Origin: Bacillota bacterium
GTDB lineage: Bacteria; Bacillota; Clostridia; Christensenellales; JAEXRW01
Direction: 5' to 3'
DNA: 64,000 nt
Assembly: GCA_023454175.1 (NCBI GenBank)
Contig: JAEXRW010000041.1
Span: 138,431-202,430 of the forward strand
The notes beneath the pieces are model-generated. The model worked only from the letters and a program-made list of their open reading frames with translations. It ran no database searches and was not told the origin of the DNA. How positions within the stretch are numbered: the stretch's first letter is position 1; each line of letters begins with the position of its first letter. Positions 53,875 to 61,194 of this stretch are shown piece by piece. The position numbers and the translations under genes are program-made.

Positions 53875-55174
53875 TCACAGTAGTTTCTTCACTGCTCCGC
53901 ACAGTTCCAACGACCCCGTGACGAGTAGGATGCCGTCGTGCTCCCGTGCCGCCTTCCGTGCCAGCTTCACCGCTTCCTCCGCTGTGTCCGCCGGGGTGAC
54001 GCGCCCCACATACAGCTTCAGGTAATCGGCAAAGTCCCACGCGTCCATCCCCATTACCGGGTCCGGCTTTACGGTGAATGCCATGTGCGCAAACCCCAGG
54101 TTCCGGGCGATGCCGTCTGCGTCCCTGTTCTTCATGATCCCCGCGATGAGGACGATCTTCCTGCCGGGCAGCAGTTCCCGCACCGTCTTTTCCAGCGCCT
54201 CCGCAGCCTGTTCGTTTTGTGCACCGTCCACCACCATCGGAAAGCGCCCCTCCCGGTATTCGAAACGGCACGGGCACTTCGTTTTGGCCAGCCCTTTGCG
54301 GATATCGTCGTCGGATACCTTCATGCCTTGCTTCGTTAGCTCTGTAATGGCCGTGACCGCGCTTCGTGCATTGTCCATCTGGTGCCGCCCCGCCAGCGGT
54401 ATCGTCAGCCCGGCGAGGTAGCCGTCCTCCGTCCGCAGCGTGAATTCCTGGCTTTTTAATCCGGACTAAGGCGGTCTCTATCGCATATTCCGTGGTATCG
54501 ATGAAATTTGCGCCCTTCTCCTGGCAGATCTCCCGCAGCACCTCTGCCGCGCCCCGCACCTGCGGGTGACATACCACGTCCATGCCGGGTAGGATGATCC
54601 CTGCCGCTTCCCGCGCGATGCCCGGCACCGTCCTGCCCTGTTCCTCCGTATGGTCGATGCCGATGGCAGTCATGATTGCAATATCCGGGGCCGGGAAGTG
54701 GGCCGGATCCATTCTGCCCGCAGACTCGATGACTGCCGCCTTCACCTTTTCCCGTTTGAAGTATTCCATTGCGATACCCGTCAGTTTGGCAGACGGGGGT
54801 GGGGTCAGGCCCAGCGCCTCCGCCCGTCCCTTCACCCGGTTGGCGCAGTCTGTCAGGTCCCTTCCTGTTATGGGTCTTCCGTTGATGGCGATCCGTTCGT
54901 TACAGGTGGTTATATGGGGTGACGTGAAAAGCCCGGTCTTGTACCCCGCCTGCGTCAGGATGGCGGCCGCAAATGCGCATGTGGAGCCTTTCCCGTTCGT
55001 CCCCGCCACGAGAACAACCTTGAACGGCATCCGCCCGTCGGGGGAATTGCACAGCATGCGCATTTCCTCAGTGGTGAGCCCTGCCGCCCCCCTGTCCGCC
55101 TCGATATAGGCCAATGCCTCCCTTTCGTCGGCCAGATAGCCGCCAAGGCTCGTCCCAGGCTTCTTTTCCATCAT
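53875..55174 (-). pseudogene. folC: Folylpolyglutamate synthase with a one-base frameshift
   Basis: The N-terminal part reads LVAGTNGKGSTCAFAAAIL (P-loop), TGLFTSPH, and continues to LVRIKK. The C-terminal part lies in another frame: EFTLRTEDGYLAGL, RFPMVVDGAQNEQAAEAL, GSLELCGAVKKLL. One A too many in the AAAAA run (54453-54457 on the plus strand TTTTT) explains it: removing one A restores LVRIKSQEFTLRTEDGY. FolC adds glutamate to folates and is normally essential or nearly so, so a homopolymer sequencing error or very recent mutation is likely. folC often follows valS in Clostridia; here about 6 kb lies between. Confidence 0.88.
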
Positions 55175-55293
55175 AAGCTCCCCCTAAATCATACCATATC
55201 AATGCCATTATAATCGAAACCGCTGCCCGTCGCTACCTGTGTGCTGCCTGTGCCTGGACAGGGCTTGCTTGCCGCAGTATGAACGATAATGTA

Positions 55294-56190
55294 TCAGTAC
55301 ATCGGTTTTGGATCCCCGGCTTTTTGCGGCGGATGTTCGCCTTTATGAAAGCCGTAGAGCTTTCGCACCAGCAGGACGCTAATATACATACCGGCGATGG
55401 CTGCTGTTGCATAAAGCAAGACCATCCCGGCATCATCGTACACGATGAATCCCAGCCAGTTGGCCGCAAAATAGAGCAGGTACAGTCCCAGGATGACCAG
55501 CGCATGGAAATACCATTTGAATTTATTATGGATGGCGATGAAAACAGCATTGAATACGATTGCGAATTGAACGATGTTATAGAAAGCTACGCTTATCGCG
55601 TAATCCGGAAATATTTCAAAATTGAAAGCCGGGTACCCTGATAAACGGAAGGGCCACATAAACGGGTGTATGTATGCCGTATAGACAGCCGGAAGGGTCA
55701 GGAAATACTGAAATACCCTGCCCGGATTCCGAAATGTCTTTTGGTATATCTTGTTCATGATCCATAGCAGGATGGTGAATCCCACAAGTGTCATCCAGGT
55801 GCTGTACCAGTAGTGCCTGTAGATTCCCAGGTAGAGGAATAGTTCTTCGATCCCGCCGTATGCCAGTGCGATAACGGCGTACCAGTATTTTTTCAGCTTC
55901 AGGAAAGAGATCAAAAGCGCGGTTGCGGCGATGGAAAACTGCGAGAATGTATTTCCTATGATGCTGTCATCGATTTTGTTGATATGGTCAAATATCTTGG
56001 GGTAATAGTCGTATCCTTTGAATACCAGCAGGATCAGGATCTCGATGAAATACGCCATCCCCGCAAAGGTTAAAAACAGGGCAAACAGGGTTTTGCGGTC
56101 TTTGCCTTTGATCAGCACATACAGCACTTCGCCCAGTGTTATAACGCCTAAAACGATATACCAGATCGTATTTGTCCAAAAGTACTGCAT
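55294..56190 (-). CDS. Multi-span membrane protein
   Basis: 298 residues with about eight hydrophobic segments, aromatic-rich loops (YYPKIFDHINKIDD, YRHYWYSTW) and a short basic C-terminus (KLYGFHKGEHPPQKAGD). Not recognised. The neighbouring CBO0543-like proteins also carry FPD/PTD acid-aromatic loops, so it may belong to the same broad group. Divergent from them. Confidence 0.6.
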   Translation of the reverse strand: MQYFWTNTIWYIVLGVITLGEVLYVLIKGKDRKTLFALFLTFAGMAYFIEILILLVFKGYDYYPKIFDHINKIDDSIIGNTFSQFSIAATALLISFLKLKKYWYAVIALAYGGIEELFLYLGIYRHYWYSTWMTLVGFTILLWIMNKIYQKTFRNPGRVFQYFLTLPAVYTAYIHPFMWPFRLSGYPAFNFEIFPDYAISVAFYNIVQFAIVFNAVFIAIHNKFKWYFHALVILGLYLLYFAANWLGFIVYDDAGMVLLYATAAIAGMYISVLLVRKLYGFHKGEHPPQKAGDPKPMY

Positions 56191-56333
56191 ATTGTCTGTT
56201 CCTTGCCGCTCAGGATTCGATGCTTTGCTTTATTATCCCCTTCCATGATGATGCATACGTCAGGATGTTTCATGTTTTCGCCTGTCGGTGCCCATAATAG
56301 TACCGTTCAAGAATACTCAATGGGGGATTAAAA

Positions 56334-56909
56334 TTGCCCGCAGCCTCGCAATTACCTCAAAGTGTGGAAATGCAGGATCGCCTCTCCGCCATGCACGTGG
56401 ATGAATGGCTGAAAGAGGACGTTTTTACGTTCAGGTGGTGGCTCCTCATAGCGCTGATCCTGCTCACCGTGGTGATCTGGTGGTTCCTGCTGGAGAAATC
56501 CAGGCTGAAGGAGCTTTTGTTGTTCACGGCGTTGGGCATCATCCTCAGTCTTGGCCTCAACGAATATGGGGAAGAGCTCGTCTTCTGGGATTACCCCACC
56601 GATGTCATCGCCATTTTCCCGCCCCTGAGCTCCATTAATCTTCTTATCTTGCCCCTGTCCTACTCCCTGGCGTACCAGCATTTTGCGAAGCTGCGGTCCT
56701 ATGTCAAAGCCGTACTCGTCGTCACGGCTGTCATCTGCTTCGCGGTGGAGCCTCTTTTTGCCAGGATGGGCCTGTACCGGCTTTTGAACTGGCAGTATCA
56801 TTTCAGTTATCTCCTGTTCATAGCCGTAGCGCTGACCCTCAGGCTTGTTACAAAGAAGGTCATTCTCATTACCGAAAAGAGCAATCGGGAAAAGGGTGAT
56901 GCGCTATGA
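56334..56909 (+). CDS. CBO0543-like membrane protein, copy 1
   Basis: 191 residues with about six membrane segments. Features of the clostridial CBO0543 family: GLNEYGEELVFWDYPTDVIAIFPP and LPLSYSLAYQHF, then FAVEPLF. The start codon is a TTG at 56334. It overlaps its paralog downstream by 4 bases (ATGA), so they are coupled. Function unknown. Confidence 0.65.
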   Translation: MPAASQLPQSVEMQDRLSAMHVDEWLKEDVFTFRWWLLIALILLTVVIWWFLLEKSRLKELLLFTALGIILSLGLNEYGEELVFWDYPTDVIAIFPPLSSINLLILPLSYSLAYQHFAKLRSYVKAVLVVTAVICFAVEPLFARMGLYRLLNWQYHFSYLLFIAVALTLRLVTKKVILITEKSNREKGDAL

Positions 56910-57457
56910 CGGGCTTTCCTCCCGAAGCACAGCTGCAGTGGGATCTCACGCTCGCCCGTTTTCGTGAGTGGCTGCAGGGGGATGTATTCACGCTTCATTG
57001 GCAGCTCATCGTTGCATTGTTTCTCTTGACCACCTGGCTCTGGTGGAAAAAGGTCGACAGGTCCAGGCTCGCCGAGATGGTCCTGTATTCCGCCGTGGTC
57101 ATCATTTTTGTGATCGTATTGGATCAATTAGGCGAGGAACTGACCCTCTGGTATTATCCGGTCGCTGTCCTTCCCCTTTTCCCGCCCGCCGAAGCCGTGA
57201 ATGTTTCCTGCCTTCCCCTTGTCTACATGCTCATTTACCAGCACACGAAGCACTGGAAGACCTTCATCCTGGCCACCCTTGTAATGTCTATCCTTTTCTG
57301 CTTCGTCTGCGAACCCATTTTTGTCCTGGGCGGCGCTTATGTGCCGTTGAAGTGGGAGTACTGGTATGGTCTTCCCGTCTACTTTCTGATCGGGCTGGCC
57401 GCCAGGCTCATCATTCGGCGGATCTACCGTCACCCCTCCGAAAAAAGACCGGTATGA
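56906..57457 (+). CDS. CBO0543-like membrane protein, copy 2
   Basis: 183 residues, paralog of the previous gene with the same loops (LDQLGEELTLWYYPVAVLPLFPP; LPLVYMLIYQHTKHWK; FVCEPIFVLGG). Coupled to copy 1 by a 4-base overlap and followed by a hairpin terminator 8 bases on. Function unknown; a duplicated membrane pair could form a heterodimer. Confidence 0.65.
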   Translation: MTGFPPEAQLQWDLTLARFREWLQGDVFTLHWQLIVALFLLTTWLWWKKVDRSRLAEMVLYSAVVIIFVIVLDQLGEELTLWYYPVAVLPLFPPAEAVNVSCLPLVYMLIYQHTKHWKTFILATLVMSILFCFVCEPIFVLGGAYVPLKWEYWYGLPVYFLIGLAARLIIRRIYRHPSEKRPV

Positions 57458-57465
57458 ACAAAAAA

Positions 57466-57483
57466 GGCGGGATCTCTCCCGCC
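57466..57483. terminator. Terminator hairpin, left duplicate
   Basis: GGCGGGATCTCTCCCGCC with AAAAAA on its left and no T-run on its right: the left half of a split bidirectional terminator. Confidence 0.7.
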
Positions 57484-57487
57484 TCAG

Positions 57488-57665
57488 GCTATCAAAAAAC
57501 CTTGAGTGAAAAACAGCAATTGGCTAAATATGCAATCACAAATCAAATCCGTCATTTGCTGGCGGCGTGTACGTCAGAAATGACACCTTGCATGCAGGTT
57601 TATGGTGAATAAACCTGCATGGTAAAACTCAAAAAAGTGGCATAGCCACTTTTTTGACACTCAGA
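57488..57665. repeat. Terminator-inserted repeat, copy 2
   Basis: 178 bases, nearly identical to 15077-15275. Same ends (GCTATCAAAAAACC ... TTTTTTGACACTCAGA) and same internal hairpins; here the AAAAAAGTGGC / GCCACTTTTTT hairpin is compact. It is enclosed by two copies of GGCGGGATCT-TCCCGCC. Confidence 0.8.
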
Positions 57666-57683
57666 GGCGGGATCTTTCCCGCC
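57666..57683. terminator. Terminator hairpin, right duplicate
   Basis: GGCGGGATCTTTCCCGCC with TTTT on its right and no A-run on its left: the right half of the split terminator. Confidence 0.7.
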
Positions 57684-57702
57684 TTTTCCTGATCTCTGAT
57701 CT

Positions 57703-58347
57703 TTAGCCTTGCTGAACAAGCCCCGTGCCCATATCGTAGGCTTTCCTGCAGTCCACCGGGAAGACTTCCTTTCGCCTTTTCGCCCTTTCCGGTTCATGCA
57801 GCCCCGCTGTCTCGTATTTGGAGTAATCGTCGAATTGGTAGGTATACGTGGAATAGAGCGTGTCGATGGAGCCGAATGCTCTTTCCAGCGCGCCCTCCGT
57901 CCCCTTCAGTGCGGGCGCATAGTACTGCCTCAGCTGCTCCTCGTTCACGTTCATCGTATAGATGAAGCCCACCGGGATTTTCCTGTCAAAAATGGTGGAG
58001 TAGTTTTCGTCGTACTGCAGGTACTGGAACATCAGCCTTTCCAGGAAGGAGCGCATCATGCCCGTGGTCTGCCCGAAGTAGATCGGGGATCCCAGGAGGA
58101 TGGCGTCCGCCTTTTCGATCTTTTCCAGCACGGGTTTCAATCCGTCCTTCAGCGCGCAATGCCCCAGGCTCATTCCGCCCAGGAGCTTGCAGCCAAAGCA
58201 GCTGATGCAGCCTTTGTAGTCCAGGTCATACAGGTGGATCAGTTCCGTCTCCGTACCCTGTGACGCAGCGCCTTCCAGCGCGTGTTGTAATAGCGTTGCC
58301 GTATTCCCGTTTTTCCGCGGGCTTCCGTTGATGGCGATGACCTTCAT
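57703..58347 (-). CDS. Flavodoxin-fold NAD(P)H-dependent FMN reductase
   Basis: About 214 residues. The phosphate loop AINGSPRKNGNTATLL, CISCFGCK (two Cys) and ADAILLGSPIYFGQTTGMM are typical of the iron-sulfur-flavoprotein-like / NADPH-dependent FMN reductase family. The full 4Fe-4S Cys set is not seen. The start at 58347 has GGAGGGG upstream. 22 bases separate it from the nitroreductase, so they are one operon, probably controlled by the ArsR protein at 59041. Confidence 0.88.
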   Translation of the reverse strand: MKVIAINGSPRKNGNTATLLQHALEGAASQGTETELIHLYDLDYKGCISCFGCKLLGGMSLGHCALKDGLKPVLEKIEKADAILLGSPIYFGQTTGMMRSFLERLMFQYLQYDENYSTIFDRKIPVGFIYTMNVNEEQLRQYYAPALKGTEGALERAFGSIDTLYSTYTYQFDDYSKYETAGLHEPERAKRRKEVFPVDCRKAYDMGTGLVQQG

Positions 58348-58369
58348 TTCATACCCCTCCAAAATAAAA

Positions 58370-58921
58370 CTATCTTATGTAATTGACGGTGTTCGCTGCG
58401 CGTTCCGGAGCCGCAGGCTGTTGTTCTTCCGCTTTGTACCCCAGTGCCACGCCGTAATAGGGCTGGTACCCATCAGGAATCCCCAGCGTCTCCATCTCCC
58501 TGTCCTGATAAAAATAGCGCACCAGTCCCAGCCACACCGACCCGATCCCCAGGCTCTCCGCTGCCAGCAGCATGTTCTGGATGGCCGCAGCACAGTCCGC
58601 CTTCCAGGACATGGCGTCTTTCCTGCCGGATACGAGTATCAGCGTCGGCGCGTCATAGGTCACCATAAATGACGGATTGTTTCCCATCTTCCGTACCCAT
58701 TCATCGTCTGATTCCTTCATCCCTTCCCGTACCCTGTCGTTGATGCGGGAAAGCAAGCTCCGGTTTTGGATCACCGTGAAGTGCCAGGGCTGTTCGTTGC
58801 CTCCTGACGGCGCGTATGCCCCTGCTTCCAGGATCAGCTCCAGGCTCTCGCTGCTGATCTGCTCCGTTTTGTATTTGCGTATGCTCCTTCTGTTTTGGAT
58901 CGTGTTCAGCACTTCGTTCAT
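58370..58921 (-). CDS. Nitroreductase family protein
   Basis: About 183 residues. Motifs NRRSIRKYKTEQIS, APSGGNEQPWHF and IGSVWLGLVRYFYQDREM are those of FMN-dependent nitroreductases. It reduces nitro groups or quinones with NAD(P)H. First gene of a two-gene redox operon; the promoter region contains a 24-base palindrome shared with the divergent ArsR gene. Confidence 0.9.
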   Translation of the reverse strand: MNEVLNTIQNRRSIRKYKTEQISSESLELILEAGAYAPSGGNEQPWHFTVIQNRSLLSRINDRVREGMKESDDEWVRKMGNNPSFMVTYDAPTLILVSGRKDAMSWKADCAAAIQNMLLAAESLGIGSVWLGLVRYFYQDREMETLGIPDGYQPYYGVALGYKAEEQQPAAPERAANTVNYIR

Positions 58922-58950
58922 CTCGACCTCGACCACCTTTTAAATGTTTG

Positions 58951-58974
58951 ATTGTTCAATAACTTTTGAACAAT
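58951..58974. promoter_or_regulatory. ArsR-type operator
   Basis: ATTGTTCAA, six bases, TTGAACAAT: a perfect 9-6-9 palindrome between the divergent nitroreductase and arsR genes. It lies upstream of the arsR extended -10 (TGGTATAAT, 58994-59002). Size and position fit a winged-helix dimer site. Confidence 0.8.
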
Positions 58975-59040
58975 GTTACAATAACCGATTCTGTGGTATA
59001 ATGCAAGGGTGATTTTAAAATTTGGAAGTGTAATGGAAAA

Positions 59041-59340
59041 GTGCGTGAACTCTTTCACCCAGGCATAGATCAATTGGACCTGCCCACCATTCTCAACGCG
59101 TTGAGCGATCCCGTGCGGCTGGGCATCATGCGCAGTCTTGCCGGGCAGTGCGAAAAGACCTGCGCCTGCTGCAATAGCGGCCTTCCCAAATCCGCCCTCT
59201 CCCACCACTTCAAGGTCCTCCGCGAGGCCGGGCTTATCCGCGTCCGCATTGAAGGGACCCAGCGCTTCCTCTCCATCCGCCACGCAGACCTCGAAAAGCG
59301 GTTCCCCGGCCTGCTTTCCACCATCATCAAATACGTCTGA
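59041..59340 (+). CDS. ArsR-family repressor
   Basis: 99 residues. Winged helix with LSDPVRLGIMRSLAG and the recognition helix in SALSHHFKVLREAGLIRVR. A Cys-rich patch CEKTCACCNSG before the recognition helix could sense metal or redox state. Such repressors leave DNA on ligand binding. Start is GTG 59041; an ATG at 59033 is out of frame. It faces the operator and the nitroreductase/flavin reductase operon, so it probably controls both itself and that operon. Confidence 0.88.
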   Translation: MRELFHPGIDQLDLPTILNALSDPVRLGIMRSLAGQCEKTCACCNSGLPKSALSHHFKVLREAGLIRVRIEGTQRFLSIRHADLEKRFPGLLSTIIKYV

Positions 59341-59713
59341 ATCAGGCTTATCCTTCCATAGGATTACATAAATATTGAACTGAACGAAAAGGGCAGGATC
59401 TCTCCCGTCCTCATCCTGCCTCCCTCAGACGCGCGTTGCGTGCGTTTGTGAGAGGAGGTGGCACTAATGTCATTTCAATTGGCCTGATTGAAATGACTAT
59501 GGTGCCGGAAGGAGCGAAATCATCTTTGTTGATTTCCAATGTTTGCTTTGAATATAAAAGAAGTGATACTGCTATAACCCAGGCTGAGCCCTTAAAAAGA
59601 ATAACGATATCACGGAGATAATATACAAAATGACGTAAATAGCATTGGATATATGATAAATGGAAAGTGAAAAGAACAAAGGGCAGGATTTCTCCCGCCC
59701 TGTTCATACTTTG
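59341..59713. other. Intergenic region with duplicated terminator hairpins
   Basis: 373 bases: hairpin GGGCAGGATC-TCCCGTCC at 59391-59410 and its near copy at 59681-59700, with 270 bases between. That insert carries an 11-bp hairpin (GTCATTTCAAT / ATTGAAATGAC, about 59468-59496) and no convincing gene. Confidence 0.65.
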
Positions 59714-60871
59714 TTAAACCCCTTTTTTCTTCTCCTTGATCACTGTCTCGTATACCCGCTCCATCTGCTCGACGATCCTGGGTATCCGGTACTCTTCGGC
59801 CTTTTCCAGGTAGAGTTCCCGCAGCTTTGCTTTCTCCTCGGGGTGCTCGATCATGTACTCGATCTTGCTGCACAGATCCTTGCTGCTTCCCTTTTTGAAA
59901 AGGCACCGTTCGTCCAGCGCAAAAAAACGCGTTGCGCTTTTGGGTGCGTCCGCGATCACCGGTACCAGCCCGCAGGAGAATGCTTCCACACAGGCCACTG
60001 CCTCGATCTCCACTTCTGCAGCATGTACATACAGGTCGCACTGGTTCAGGAGCTCCGCCAGTTTTTCCTTGCCAAAGAATCCGAATATGGGTCTGTTCTT
60101 TAGTTTTCTGCCCAGCCGTTCATATGCTTTGGCCCTGTGTCCCCGCCCCGGTAACACCAATTGTATCCGGTCTGCGTATTTTGAACGCATGACTGCTTTG
60201 ATGATCAGGTCCTGCCGTTTTTCAGGGTTTAACCTCCCCACCATGATGATCACAAATTTATCCTTCCACTCCGGCGGTTTTTCCACGTCCATCACGCGGA
60301 ATACAGCGTCCGTTCCATTGGATACCACGTCCATTTTGGCTTTGAACCGGTGCTTTTTCAGTTCGCTCGCGATGAATTCCGTGGGGCAGTGGACGTGGCT
60401 CACATGGTCGAATATCCGCCTGCGCATCCACCGGTAGAGGATGTCAGGCAGCAGGGGCAGGTATTTCATTCCCGAGTTGTATGCGATATTCTCAGGCTGG
60501 CAGTGGAAGGAGGCGATGCACGGGATGCCCATCTCATCAGCCAGTTTTCGTGCGTTGACACACAGCTTGAACGGCATCTCCAGGTGGACGATGTCCGCCC
60601 CTTTGAATGCAGCCCGCACGGTCTTTTCGTCGCACACGCCGAATATTGCGTCCTGCTGTTCGATGATCGGTTTTACGAAGAAAGGCCATTTTACTTCCGG
60701 GACGCATACCTTTCCCTCGTCAGGTTCCCCTGGTGCGATGACGGTGACTTCATGGCCGCGCCTTTTCAGGCCCTCCACATACCGCGTCGCCCAGAGGGTC
60801 GGGATCAGCTTTGTGGACCTGGCCTTGGCCTCACTGGTGTAGTGCTGGTCCATCACGAGTACGATTTTCAT
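59714..60871 (-). CDS. Glycosyltransferase, GT4-like
   Basis: About 385 residues. GT-B fold with TKLIPTLWATRYVEGLKRRGHEVTVI at the start, VIIMVGRLNPEKRQDLIIKA at the domain junction, and the donor-binding segment AEVEIEAVACVEAFSCGLVPVIAD (E-x7-E motif). Transfers a sugar from a nucleotide donor, probably to a lipid such as diacylglycerol or a glycolipid, as relatives do. The start at 60871 fits family N-termini; no strong ribosome site is seen. Monocistronic. Confidence 0.85.
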   Translation of the reverse strand: MKIVLVMDQHYTSEAKARSTKLIPTLWATRYVEGLKRRGHEVTVIAPGEPDEGKVCVPEVKWPFFVKPIIEQQDAIFGVCDEKTVRAAFKGADIVHLEMPFKLCVNARKLADEMGIPCIASFHCQPENIAYNSGMKYLPLLPDILYRWMRRRIFDHVSHVHCPTEFIASELKKHRFKAKMDVVSNGTDAVFRVMDVEKPPEWKDKFVIIMVGRLNPEKRQDLIIKAVMRSKYADRIQLVLPGRGHRAKAYERLGRKLKNRPIFGFFGKEKLAELLNQCDLYVHAAEVEIEAVACVEAFSCGLVPVIADAPKSATRFFALDERCLFKKGSSKDLCSKIEYMIEHPEEKAKLRELYLEKAEEYRIPRIVEQMERVYETVIKEKKKGV

Positions 60872-61044
60872 TTTTTGCTTCAAGGGCTATGCATGCAGAA
60901 ATGAATAGGATGATGGCGTTGGGAATCGGCAGCCCTTGTAATGAACCTCCTGTTCATTTTTAGCACCATCATAGCAAAGATACCGTATGCCTTCAATCCA
61001 TAGAACGAATTATTACGGATATATGTATAGCTGTAAAATGCAAA

Positions 61045-61064
61045 GGGCGGGATTTCTCCCGCCC
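61045..61064 (-). terminator. Terminator of valS
   Basis: GGGCGGGATTTCTCCCGCCC, the same hairpin sequence type as those at 57466, 57666, 59391 and 59681. Confidence 0.65.
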
Positions 61065-61128
61065 TCTTTGGACAATTTAACTTTCAAACAACCATTATAG
61101 GATCATACTCGAAGATACCCTTCCCATG

Positions 61129-61180
61129 GCGCCCCTATTAGGGGAGCTGCCACCGTTAGGTGGCTGAGGGGTTTTCCCCA
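61129..61180. repeat. Family-B intergenic palindromic repeat
   Basis: GGCGCCCCTATTAGGGGAGC, then GCCACCGTTAGGTGGC, then TGAGGGGTTTTCCCC: three nested hairpins, built like family A but with different stems. Confidence 0.75.
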
Positions 61181-61194
61181 AAGGTAAGAAATTC

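Larger units (their letters stand above)
60884..61194. other. Intergenic region with terminator and repeat
   Basis: 311 bases: a terminator hairpin for valS (61045-61064) and a family-B palindromic repeat (61129-61180). No gene. Confidence 0.6.

Noticed and set aside
59436..59621. 61-residue frame in the insert between duplicated terminators
   Set aside because: Its centre is the hairpin GTCATTTCAAT / ATTGAAATGAC read as protein; no start signal and no protein-like pattern.
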